Shown here in pieces: positions 1 through 7,409 of a stretch of 39,858 bases of DNA (the stretch's first letter is position 1; each line of letters starts with the position of its first letter). Both the position numbers and the translations under genes were made by a program. Where the stretch lies: contig JAPOVX010000042.1 in NCBI GenBank assembly GCA_026707935.1, positions 1-39,858 of the forward strand, read 5' to 3'. The notes beneath the pieces were generated by a model, which saw only the letters and a list, made by a program, of their open reading frames with translations, was not told the origin of the DNA and did not search any database. This stretch comes from Paracoccaceae bacterium (GTDB lineage: Bacteria > Pseudomonadota > Alphaproteobacteria > Rhodobacterales > Rhodobacteraceae).

Positions 1-367
1 CTCTCAACATGCTTGTGACCACGATGCTTGCCGAAGGCCTCGGGCGCCGGATTTAAGCCGCGTTGGCGCCTCAGTAATTCCGGACGTGCCTGCTTCCGAC
101 AACTCGGTTCCTTGAAGGTACGCATGGACGCATACCAAAAAAGAAACCGGTTTGGAGCGCTTGGGCTCGAAATTGCAGAGTACGACTCCAGACGGCGGAT
201 GCGTGGCAAAGACTGACTGCGCTGGCAAGTGTGGGCTCTGGATTGCAGCGGTGCCTGAACATCTGACGTGGGTCGCTGAATGCTTTGCAAATCGAGAATG
301 CGGCTCTGATGGTGCAGGTGGGTTCTTTCCTTGTAGTTCTCCCCGGAAAACTCGTTGAAAGAAGCTC
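1..367. other. no gene recognised
   Basis: No reading frame in this stretch shows a recognisable protein. The recombinase homology begins only at about 368, and the open frame that precedes it from 285 reads into unrelated sequence. I see no RNA gene or clear repeat here. Confidence 0.4.
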
Positions 368-614
368 CGAAGTCGAGCGTGACCTGATCTCGGAGCGCAC
401 GCGCGAGGGCCTCGCAAAAACCAAGGCCTCCGGCAAGACGCTCGGGCGCCCGAAAGGACCACTGGGTGTGTCGCGCCTGGACGGGAAAGAAGACGAAATT
501 CGCCAGTTCATCGACCTCGGCGTTTCCCGTACCGCGATTGCAAAGATTACGGGCGTCTCTCGGTCAACCCTCTACAATTTCATGGCCACGCGGGGACTGA
601 AACCCGGTCGTTAG
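368..614 (+). pseudogene. serine recombinase (resolvase), C-terminal fragment
   Basis: The translation from about 368 starts with EVERDLISERTREGLAKTKA, the long helix that follows the catalytic domain of Tn3/Hin-type serine recombinases. It continues through LGRPKG and a helix-turn-helix (TAIAKITGVSRSTLYNF) to a stop at 612-614. The N-terminal catalytic domain with the active serine is missing and is replaced by unrelated sequence, so this cannot be an active recombinase. A nearly identical fragment lies at 16298-16570, and the match extends beyond the stop codon. The fragment is therefore debris of a duplicated mobile element. An annotation pipeline might call a 109-residue ORF from 285, but only its last 80 or so residues are homologous. 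Confidence 0.8.
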
Positions 615-647
615 CGTGTATTTCAGCACGAATCTGGCTATTACCCT
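368..647. repeat. 280-bp direct repeat, copy 1 (pairs with 16324-16603)
   Basis: The two copies align over 280 bases without an obvious gap and I estimate about 90 % identity. The repeat covers the recombinase fragment plus about 33 bases after its stop codon (gcgtgtatttcagcacgaat). The sequences diverge abruptly at both ends. Confidence 0.85.
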
Positions 648-782
648 ATTGGCCGTCCCGGGTCCGCTCGGGCCGACCGCGGTCATCGCCTCACGGCCAG
701 GACTTGGCCCGCCGCGATACCGCAAACACCCGCTGGCTGGTGGGGAAAGGCTTTCGGCCTGACCGCCTTTCGGTCCGTTTAG

Positions 783-848
783 GTCTACCTGGCCGGCCAC
801 GCAGACCCCAAGACGACCAAGCTCCATGACCGGCGCGCCGACCGCTTT
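783..848 (+). pseudogene. tyrosine integrase, short C-terminal remnant
   Basis: Plus-strand translation gives VYLAGHADPKTTKLHDRRAD, which matches the segment YLAGHADPKTTKLYDRRAE of the broken integrase at 13469-13965. This block carries the last catalytic residues of tyrosine recombinases (the His of GHA, and the nucleophilic Tyr, here changed to His in LHD). Only about 22 codons remain and no upstream domain is present, so it is a fossil. It ends just before the convergent regulator gene that stops at 871. Confidence 0.65.
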
Positions 849-870
849 CAATTTGCCAGGCCGAAGACAG

Positions 871-2529
871 TCATGCCGTTTCCAACCCGAAGCGGGTCTT
901 CGGCAGACCGTGCGCATCCGTTCTCACGGTCATCAGCTTGCCGGAATGCGGTGCGCGGCTGGAAAATCCGGGGGGCAGGCGCAGATAGGTGGAGGTTACA
1001 TACAGTGTCTTGAGGTCTGCTCCCCCGAAAGTGAGATTCATCGGCATTGGGACGGGAAGCGAAATCCGCTCGTCCAGCACGCCATCGGGGGTGAACCGCT
1101 GGATGCTCCAGTTCCCGACCATGGTCGCCCAGACGCAGCCCTCGGCATCGACGGTGATGCCGTTTGGAACACCGATATCCCTGTTGCCCTCAATGAATTT
1201 TCTCTTGTCCTGCAGCATGTTACCGGTCGCCAGATCAAACGCCCAGACGCATTGGTCGAAGCCGTCCGAGAAATAAAGGGTCTGTCCATCCGGACTCCAG
1301 GCCACGTTTTTCGGAAGACCGATGCCCGGACAGGCGATCCTGAACGACAGGTCTTGATCTATGCAGTACAGGTTGCCCTGCCCGGGCGTATTGTCCAGGG
1401 CCTGGGTGCCCGCCCAGAGGCTTCCGTTCCGGTCAACCGACGCGGTGTTGAAGCGATTGTCCGGCTTTTCGGGTTCCGGATCCAGCAACAGGGTCATCGT
1501 CCGCGCACCGGCATCCCACCGGTAAAGCCCCCGCCGCCCGGCAAGCACCAGGGCACCGTTCTTCACGAGCGCGACACCTCCTATGATTTCGGGAAGAATG
1601 ACGCGACCCGAACTGGCGGTCTCAGGATCGTACGATCTCAATGCCGGCGCCAGGATATCCAGCCAATAGAGCCTGCTTCGTTCCTCGTCCCAGAGCGGAT
1701 TTTCACCCATGTAATCGCGTCCGGTTTCCAGCACTTCGACCCGTTTGTCCGTCGGGGCATCCTGCACGGGCGCCACGTAAGGCGTCGACATGCCCAGCGA
1801 CGTATTCGACGATGCGCGCCTGGCCGCTTCCGCGATCACCCGTCCGCATTCATGATAGTAGCCGGTTTCATGCGACGCCGGTGGAAACTCACAGCACAGC
1901 GCGCCGCTCGGATGACCTGTCGTGTCGAGGATGGCTGATGCGACCCGCGTTGAACCTGTGACATCATCCGGGCGAATCGTATAGCCGAGGGCCTTCGCCA
2001 GGGCGATGTCCGGATGGCCGCCTTCACCGGAACGCTTGCCGGGCGGCAGGGCAGCGAGAATGACGTGACCCGGTGCACTGTCATTCATGGCCAGCCTCGG
2101 CCAGACCGTGACAACGCTGCTCTGTGACGCGTCGGGATCTTCAAAATCCAGGACGAAAACGGCGTCGCTGTCCCGAACATACAGACAGGCGGGGACGCGA
2201 AGCCGGCGCGTCAGCCGGGACAGTTCAGGCTTGGTCGCCTTGATAAGATCTGAACAGTCCAGCGCCCCGCGTGTCAGGTCGAGCACCCGCGACCCGATGG
2301 AATACCTTCGGATCTGGGGATCGTACCGGATGAGTTGCCGACTCTGGAGCGCCGCGAGCAGGCGATGCAACGATGCCTTGGGAATCCCGAGCTTTTCCTG
2401 CAACTCGCCGAATTTCGGCTTCTCTACCTCGAGGGCGACTGCGAACAGGACGTCGAGGCCGCGATAGAGCGTTTGCGCGCCGCGCACCTCCGGAACCCGG
2501 GTTTGTGATCGAGAGCCATCCCTGGTCAT
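871..2529 (-). CDS. IclR-family regulator fused to SMP-30/gluconolactonase domain
   Basis: This 552-residue protein is a fusion. Residues about 15-90 form an IclR winged helix (TLYRGLDVLFAVA, then KFGELQEKLGIPKASLHRLL). Residues about 90-245 look like the IclR effector-binding domain. From about 262 there is a six-bladed SMP-30/lactonase domain (MGENPLWDEERSRLYWLDI, NRFN, PKNVAWSPDGQTLYFSDG). In SMP-30 enzymes the metal is held by Glu of GENPLW, an Asn and the Asp of a PDG motif. The Glu and Asn are present, but the PDG motif reads PNG (codon AAC) in VPNGITVDAEG. The lactonase may thus be weakened or act as a ligand sensor; this is inference. The gene is divergent from the SDR-ABC-dgoD operon and probably controls it. 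The ATG at 2529 gives the full IclR N-terminus. Confidence 0.85.
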   Translation of the reverse strand: MTRDGSRSQTRVPEVRGAQTLYRGLDVLFAVALEVEKPKFGELQEKLGIPKASLHRLLAALQSRQLIRYDPQIRRYSIGSRVLDLTRGALDCSDLIKATKPELSRLTRRLRVPACLYVRDSDAVFVLDFEDPDASQSSVVTVWPRLAMNDSAPGHVILAALPPGKRSGEGGHPDIALAKALGYTIRPDDVTGSTRVASAILDTTGHPSGALCCEFPPASHETGYYHECGRVIAEAARRASSNTSLGMSTPYVAPVQDAPTDKRVEVLETGRDYMGENPLWDEERSRLYWLDILAPALRSYDPETASSGRVILPEIIGGVALVKNGALVLAGRRGLYRWDAGARTMTLLLDPEPEKPDNRFNTASVDRNGSLWAGTQALDNTPGQGNLYCIDQDLSFRIACPGIGLPKNVAWSPDGQTLYFSDGFDQCVWAFDLATGNMLQDKRKFIEGNRDIGVPNGITVDAEGCVWATMVGNWSIQRFTPDGVLDERISLPVPMPMNLTFGGADLKTLYVTSTYLRLPPGFSSRAPHSGKLMTVRTDAHGLPKTRFGLETA

Positions 2530-2582
2530 CTGCTCACTTTAACAAGTCCGGACATTTCTTTCCACGTATTTGGACAAAATCA

Positions 2583-2611
2583 TTGACGGTGGCCTTTTAC
2601 TATCATAATAT
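2583..2611 (+). promoter_or_regulatory. putative sigma-70 promoter of the SDR-ABC-dgoD operon
   Basis: TTGACG at 2583-2588 and TAATAT at 2606-2611 are separated by 17 bases, close to the housekeeping consensus. The site lies in an AT-rich gap between the divergent regulator and the operon. Transcription would start near 2618 and leave a leader of about 80 bases before the ATG at 2699. Confidence 0.5.
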
Positions 2612-2629
2612 GAAACAATTGATAGTTTT

Positions 2630-2680
2630 TTCTGGATAAAGCCCATTAACAAAAACCCAAAATTGAAAAATTATCCAGAA
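2630..2680. promoter_or_regulatory. perfect 10-bp inverted repeat in the operon leader
   Basis: TTCTGGATAA (2630-2639) and TTATCCAGAA (2671-2680) are exact reverse complements with 31 bases between them. Their centres are 41 bases apart, about four helical turns. This fits a pair of operator half-sites for a looping regulator (the divergent IclR-type protein is the obvious candidate) or a long leader hairpin. If translation began at the TTG at 2663, the right arm would be inside the coding region. That favours the ATG at 2699 as the start. Confidence 0.55.
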
Positions 2681-2698
2681 CTGCACGTTGTGGGACCA

Positions 2699-3526
2699 AT
2701 GGCGGCGCAGGAGGCGGGCGGGTCGCTTGAAGGCGCGCGCGTCCTCGTCACCGGCGGAAGCCGGGGCATTGCCGCCGCCATCGCCTTGCGCGCGGCCGCA
2801 TCAGGCGCGCAAGTCGCAATGAATCACTGCTCGGAAGCCGACAGGTTGGCCGGTCATTCTGGTGCTGGCGAAAGCCTGGTCGAAACGATGAACGAATACG
2901 GCGGACGCGCGGTGTCGATCGACATGAACCTGTTGGAGACCGACGCCGGACGCGCCGTGGTCCGGAAAGCCAGGCGTGCGCTTGGAGGCATCGACTGCCT
3001 CGTGCTGTCGGCGTCGATCCAGGTCGAAAAACGGTTTGTTGAACAAACGCACGATGATCTCGACCAACAGCTCCTGCTGAACCTCCGCGCGAATATTGCC
3101 ATTTTGCAGGCTACTCTTCCCGGGATGGCGGCGAACCGGTATGGCCGCGTCCTGTCGATCGGCAGCGTCCAGGAGCTCGCGCCGTCGGTTCAAATGCCGG
3201 TCTACACCATGACCAAGGCCGCCATGAAGGCCCTGATCGAGGGCCTTGCCCTGGAGTATGCGCCTCATGGCGTAACCCTGAACACACTGTCTCCCGGTCT
3301 CATCGCGACGGACAGGAATGAACGCCATCGCGCCGACGCCGCAAACTGGGAGTCAATCCAGAACCGAGCCAACCCGATGGGCCGCGCCGGTGTGCCAGCG
3401 GAACTGGTTCCCAGCGCCGTTCTCCTGCTGTCACCGGAATCCGCCTTCATCACCGGGGCAACGCTCTATGCGACCGGGGGCGCGCACATCCAGAGCTCGG
3501 ATCGAGCGGTACAAATCGCAACCTGA
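2699..3526 (+). CDS. short-chain dehydrogenase/reductase (SDR)
   Basis: This 275-residue protein has the SDR layout. The cofactor motif TGGSRGIA is at about 18-25, and the catalytic residues are Ser156 (SIGSVQE), Tyr169 and Lys173 (YTMTK). The C-terminus TGATLYATGGAH matches the usual end of the fold. The common NNAG motif is replaced by LSASIQ. As the first gene of the operon it probably oxidises a sugar or sugar-acid intermediate with NAD(P); the substrate cannot be read from sequence. An in-frame TTG at 2663 would add 12 residues. I prefer the ATG because the extra residues are not SDR-like and would overlap the inverted repeat. The next gene follows after 26 bases. Confidence 0.85.
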   Translation: MAAQEAGGSLEGARVLVTGGSRGIAAAIALRAAASGAQVAMNHCSEADRLAGHSGAGESLVETMNEYGGRAVSIDMNLLETDAGRAVVRKARRALGGIDCLVLSASIQVEKRFVEQTHDDLDQQLLLNLRANIAILQATLPGMAANRYGRVLSIGSVQELAPSVQMPVYTMTKAAMKALIEGLALEYAPHGVTLNTLSPGLIATDRNERHRADAANWESIQNRANPMGRAGVPAELVPSAVLLLSPESAFITGATLYATGGAHIQSSDRAVQIAT

Positions 3527-3552
3527 CAGACAACCGAAACAGGGAGAAAAAA

Positions 3553-5325
3553 ATGCGCAAGAACAGATTGACACTCACGTGTGCTGCGGCCGCCATGGCC
3601 GGTACAAGTTTCCTGGCATGGCCACCGGCCGAAGCCCGGGACATCAAGGAAGTCGCGCGCGAGAACATCCTCGTCATCGCCGGCCCGTCCTCGGGTCAGA
3701 CAACCTTTCCGTCTCCCGGGGTGGCGAATCCGTACCTTGTTGGAGCCGATATCCGAACCGGCATCAAGGCAATGTTCGAACCGTTGTTCTACTACAACGC
3801 CTTCGAGGACAGGGAGATCCCCTGGCTGGCAGAGGGGGTTGAGTTCAGCGATGATTTCAGGACCGTCACGCTGACCCTGCGTGACGGCGTCAAATGGAGC
3901 GACGGAGAACCATTCAATGCCGACGACGTCGTGTTCACCGCGGACCTGCTGATCGAAAACGCAGCCGGAAACGCGGAATTGTTCAGTGCGACAGATTTCG
4001 CCGCCGCAACCGAGAACGCCGAGAAAGTCGACGATCTCACGGTACGGTTCAATCTCAAGACCCCGATGCCGCGCTATGCCCGGCGCTTCCTGATGAACTA
4101 TTTCGGCAACGGTCTGTTCTGGCTGCCCGAGCACATCTGGTCCATGGCCGACAATCCGGCCGAGTTCACCAACTACGATCCCGAGGCGGGGTGGCCCGTG
4201 ACAACGGGACCCTGGTTGCTCGTCGTTTCTTCGCCAACGCAGATCTTCTTGGACCGCCGCGATGACTGGTGGGCCGCCGAAACCGGCTTCCATGCGCCGC
4301 CGGAAATGGAGCGGATCGTCGGGGTTCCGTTCGTGAACACGGATCGGGGCGCCCAGCTGATTGCGACGAACACTGCCGACATCACGATGGACTTCCCGAC
4401 CGCGGCGCTGATCCAGAACATCATACGCCAGAACCCGAAAGTGACGACCTTCAGCGGCGACGCCAATCCCTACGGCAGCCTCGACTGGTGGGAAAGCTCG
4501 CTGTATTTCAACATGCAGTCCGATAACCTGCCCGAAAAGGCCGTTCGCCGCGCCATGGACCTGGCGATCGACCGCGAAAGGCTGATCGCGGTGGCCTATA
4601 CCGGAGCATCCGAAGCCTCCCGGACGCCATTCCCTGCCTATGCGCCGCTCATGCCATACATCGAGTTGTCCGAGGTGGCGGCAGAAAGGCATGGTGCTGC
4701 GGAGTTCGATCCCGAAGGGTCCGTTGCACTGATGGAAGCCGCCGGCTACCAGAAGGATTCAGAGGGTTTCTGGGCCAGGGATGGCCAGCGGGCGTCCTAC
4801 GAGGTCCAGGTGATACCGCCGAAACGGGCAGTCGGGCCGGTCGTCATCCAGCTGTTGCGAAACGCCGGTTTCGACGTGAGCTTTGCTTCTTCCCCGGAAA
4901 CGCCGAAAATGCTGTTCACGGGCCAGTACGATATCGGGATCTTCGGTCACAACGGGTCGATCGACTCACCGCTCGAGACGCTGCGGCTTTACCATTGCGA
5001 CAATGCGTTCCCGCTGGACAGCGGGATCGTCAGCCGGGCGATCGCGCGCTGGTGCAACGAAGAGTATTCCGCGCTGGTGGATGAATTCGCGACCTTTGCG
5101 GATGGCGATCCGGCGGCGCTGGATGTGTTCGCCAAGGCGATGGACCTGTGGTACGCGGATGCCATAGAAGCTCCGCTCAGCCAGTGGTACCATCGCATTC
5201 CGATGAACCAGACCTACTGGACGAATTTCCCGAGTGCGGAAAACCCGTACATTCAGCCCGCGTTCTGGTACATTACCGGCCAGGCTGGATACTTGTTCCT
5301 CAACCTGGAACGCGCGGGGAACTGA
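3553..5325 (+). CDS. ABC transporter solute-binding protein, family 5 (peptide/nickel type)
   Basis: This 590-residue secreted protein starts with a Sec signal peptide (MRKNRLTLTCAAAAMAG, cleavage probably after the AEA of PPAEARD). A ribosome binding site (GGGAG) lies 8 bases upstream of the ATG. The mature part has family-5 landmarks: an early MFEPLFYYNAFE segment, then GVEFSDDFRTVTLTLRDGVKWSDGEPF and DVVFT, the typical 'potential to start' block. It would deliver a solute to the two downstream permeases in the periplasm. Family-5 proteins bind peptides, nickel, and also oligosaccharides and opines. The dgoD neighbour suggests a galactoside or sugar-acid ligand; this is inference. A strong hairpin follows the stop codon. 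Confidence 0.9.
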   Translation: MRKNRLTLTCAAAAMAGTSFLAWPPAEARDIKEVARENILVIAGPSSGQTTFPSPGVANPYLVGADIRTGIKAMFEPLFYYNAFEDREIPWLAEGVEFSDDFRTVTLTLRDGVKWSDGEPFNADDVVFTADLLIENAAGNAELFSATDFAAATENAEKVDDLTVRFNLKTPMPRYARRFLMNYFGNGLFWLPEHIWSMADNPAEFTNYDPEAGWPVTTGPWLLVVSSPTQIFLDRRDDWWAAETGFHAPPEMERIVGVPFVNTDRGAQLIATNTADITMDFPTAALIQNIIRQNPKVTTFSGDANPYGSLDWWESSLYFNMQSDNLPEKAVRRAMDLAIDRERLIAVAYTGASEASRTPFPAYAPLMPYIELSEVAAERHGAAEFDPEGSVALMEAAGYQKDSEGFWARDGQRASYEVQVIPPKRAVGPVVIQLLRNAGFDVSFASSPETPKMLFTGQYDIGIFGHNGSIDSPLETLRLYHCDNAFPLDSGIVSRAIARWCNEEYSALVDEFATFADGDPAALDVFAKAMDLWYADAIEAPLSQWYHRIPMNQTYWTNFPSAENPYIQPAFWYITGQAGYLFLNLERAGN

Positions 5326-5333
5326 GTCCCCGT

Positions 5334-5369
5334 GTCCGGCGGGAAGGGCGGTGGACCTGCCCGCCGGAC
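5334..5369. promoter_or_regulatory. GC-rich hairpin after the binding-protein gene
   Basis: GTCCGGCGGG (5334-5343) pairs perfectly with CCCGCCGGAC (5360-5369) across a 16-base loop, starting 9 bases after the stop codon. There is no following U-run, so it is not a standard terminator. Such stems often protect the upstream message or attenuate transcription, allowing more binding protein than permease. A similar element sits after the TRAP binding-protein gene at 24861-24901. Confidence 0.5.
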
Positions 5370-5442
5370 CTCTCCGGAAAATCAGGGCCACGTGCCGCGT
5401 TCGATCCACCGGATCCTCGACCGGCGTGGCCTGGGAGGGGAC

Positions 5443-6447
5443 ATGAACCTTTCCGGGATCATCAAGCGACTCGTCCTGACGGTTTTTGTATTTTTCGGCG
5501 CCGCGACGCTCAATTTCTTCCTGCCGAGATTCTCGGGCGGCGATCCGATCGCCGAACGGCTGGCGCAGCTGGGGGATTCCGGCGGAACAATGAGTGCCGA
5601 CGCCCTGAGTGCCATGATCGCCAGCTACAACGAGCGTTTCGGGCTCGATCTGCCGATTTGGGAACAGTATCTCAATTATCTTTGGGACATGATGCGCCTG
5701 GATTTCGGGTATTCGATCGCCTATTTCCCGACGCGCGTCTGGACCCTGATCGGGCAGGCCCTTCCCTGGACGATCGGGCTGATGATCACGACCACGCTGA
5801 TCGCCTTCCTGGCCGGGTCGTTCCTGGGAGCATTCGCCGTATGGCGGAGAAACGCCATGACCGGCACGCTCATGCCGCTCATGATGGTCTTTGCCGCCGT
5901 TCCCTTCTACCTGGTCGGCCTCCTGCTGATCTTCTTCCTCGGGTATCAACTGCGCTGGTTTCCGACAGGCGGCGGGTTTTCTCCCCTGGTATTGCCGAGC
6001 TGGAACTTGGACTTTGCACTCAACGTCCTCTACCACGCCAGCTTGCCGGCCGCCTCGATCGTCCTTTCGTCGATCGGAATCTGGGCCTTGGCAATGCGGG
6101 GAATGATGGTCACCGTCACGGGCCAGGACTACATGACCTTCGCCCGCGCCCGCGGCCTGAGCGACCGGCGCATGTTTTTCAGCTACGGGATCCGGAACGC
6201 GATCCTCCCCCAGGTGACGACGCTGGGACTGGCGCTGGGACAGGTGGTCACCGGCGCCATACTTGTCGAGATCGTCTTTTCTTATCCGGGCCTGGGCAAC
6301 CTGCTCCTGCAGGCCGTGCGCGGCGCAGATTACTTCACGGTATACGGCATTGTCATGATCCTTGTCCTGACGATCAGCTTCGTCACCCTGGTGCTGGATC
6401 TCGTCTATCCCCTCCTCGACCCGAGGGTTCGCCAGGGCGCACCATGA
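5443..6447 (+). CDS. ABC transporter permease (DppB/OppB type)
   Basis: This 334-residue inner-membrane protein begins MNLSGIIKRLVLTVFVFFGAATLNFFLPRF, the usual first membrane span and FxLPR motif of the DppB class. GGGAGGGG lies just upstream, which decides this ATG over an in-frame upstream GTG. About six membrane segments follow. The EAA-type loop that contacts the ATPase is TFARARGLSDRRMFFSYGIRNAILP. The stop codon overlaps the ATG of the next gene (ATGA), so the two permeases are translationally coupled. Confidence 0.9.
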   Translation: MNLSGIIKRLVLTVFVFFGAATLNFFLPRFSGGDPIAERLAQLGDSGGTMSADALSAMIASYNERFGLDLPIWEQYLNYLWDMMRLDFGYSIAYFPTRVWTLIGQALPWTIGLMITTTLIAFLAGSFLGAFAVWRRNAMTGTLMPLMMVFAAVPFYLVGLLLIFFLGYQLRWFPTGGGFSPLVLPSWNLDFALNVLYHASLPAASIVLSSIGIWALAMRGMMVTVTGQDYMTFARARGLSDRRMFFSYGIRNAILPQVTTLGLALGQVVTGAILVEIVFSYPGLGNLLLQAVRGADYFTVYGIVMILVLTISFVTLVLDLVYPLLDPRVRQGAP

Positions 6448-7409
6448 CGAAAGGGCATGCCTCGAACGGCGAAACGAATCCCGCAAGCGCAGGCCCGAAG
6501 TCCGAAGACCACATCGTCATGCTCGGGACCAAGGCCGCGCATGAGCGGCATTTCCTGGCCAGGCTCGTGGGTTACTGCCGCAGGAATCCGGCTTTTCCGA
6601 TCGGTCTCGGGATCCTCGGTTTCCTGGTGGCGTTCGCCGGACTCGGGCGCCTCCTGTGGCCCGTGGAACTCGCGCAACCCCTGTCGTCGGGACCTTACAT
6701 GCCGCCGAACGCGGAAAATCCCTTCGGTACCGATACACAGGGCCGCGACGTCCTTGCCGTCACGATCGCGGGGACCTGGCTGACCATGCGCACAGGCATC
6801 ATCGCCGCGGCGCTTGGAACCGCGATCGGCAGCGCGTTGGGGTTTGCATCGGGTTACTTCGGCGGCTGGGTCGACAATGTCGTAAACTGGATCGTGGACG
6901 TCCTCCTGACGGTTCCGGCGATACTGATCCTTGTCGTGATCGCCGCGTCGATCCCGGGCCAGCTGTCCTCGCTATCCATGGCGTTCATTATCGCGCTCCT
7001 GGCGTGGCGCCGCCCCACAAGGCAGGTTCGAAGCCAGGTCCTTGTCATGCGGAACATGGGTTACGTCGACACCGCTCGCCTCTCCGGCATGTCCGGTTTC
7101 GAAATCATCCTGCGCGAACTGGTGCCGAACCTCCTCCCCTACCTGGTGGCCGTGTTTGTCCTGGCGGTATCCGCGTCGATTCTTGCTGCGGTCGGCCTCC
7201 AGGCCATGGGCCTCGGGCCGCAGAACGAACCAACGCTGGGGATGACCGTCTACTGGATGATGTATTACTCGGCGTTCTTGCAAGGCCTCTGGTGGTGGAT
7301 CATGCCACCCGTCTTCGTCATCATCCTGCTCTTCGTGGGGTTTTACCTGCTCTCTACCGGCCTGGACGAATTCGCCAATCCACGCCTTCGTCAGGACAAT
7401 CACCGATGA
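6444..7409 (+). CDS. ABC transporter permease (DppC/OppC type)
   Basis: This 321-residue protein has a hydrophilic N-terminus of about 50 residues, then a first span (FPIGLGILGFLVAFAGLG) and the class signature NPFGTDTQGRDVLAVTI. The coupling loop is VDTARLSGMSGFEIILRELVPNLLPYL. Several more spans follow to the C-terminus. The ATG is set by the ATGA overlap with the preceding permease. An open frame extends far upstream antiphase to the first permease but has no homology. It forms the membrane channel with the first permease. The stop again overlaps the next ATG (ATGA at 7406-7409). Confidence 0.9.
   Translation: MTKGHASNGETNPASAGPKSEDHIVMLGTKAAHERHFLARLVGYCRRNPAFPIGLGILGFLVAFAGLGRLLWPVELAQPLSSGPYMPPNAENPFGTDTQGRDVLAVTIAGTWLTMRTGIIAAALGTAIGSALGFASGYFGGWVDNVVNWIVDVLLTVPAILILVVIAASIPGQLSSLSMAFIIALLAWRRPTRQVRSQVLVMRNMGYVDTARLSGMSGFEIILRELVPNLLPYLVAVFVLAVSASILAAVGLQAMGLGPQNEPTLGMTVYWMMYYSAFLQGLWWWIMPPVFVIILLFVGFYLLSTGLDEFANPRLRQDNHR

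Noticed and set aside
3466..4692. 408-residue minus-strand frame opposite the binding-protein gene
   Set aside because: It is antisense to a gene with a signal peptide and clear family motifs. It has no recognisable domain and reflects codon bias in GC-rich DNA.
5148..6443. Upstream extension of the second permease frame
   Set aside because: The DppC-type protein begins at the ATGA overlap at 6444. The upstream part is an antiphase reading of the first permease.
4966..6486. 506-residue minus-strand frame opposite the first permease
   Set aside because: It is a low-complexity, charge-rich translation opposite a membrane protein with the correct permease motifs.
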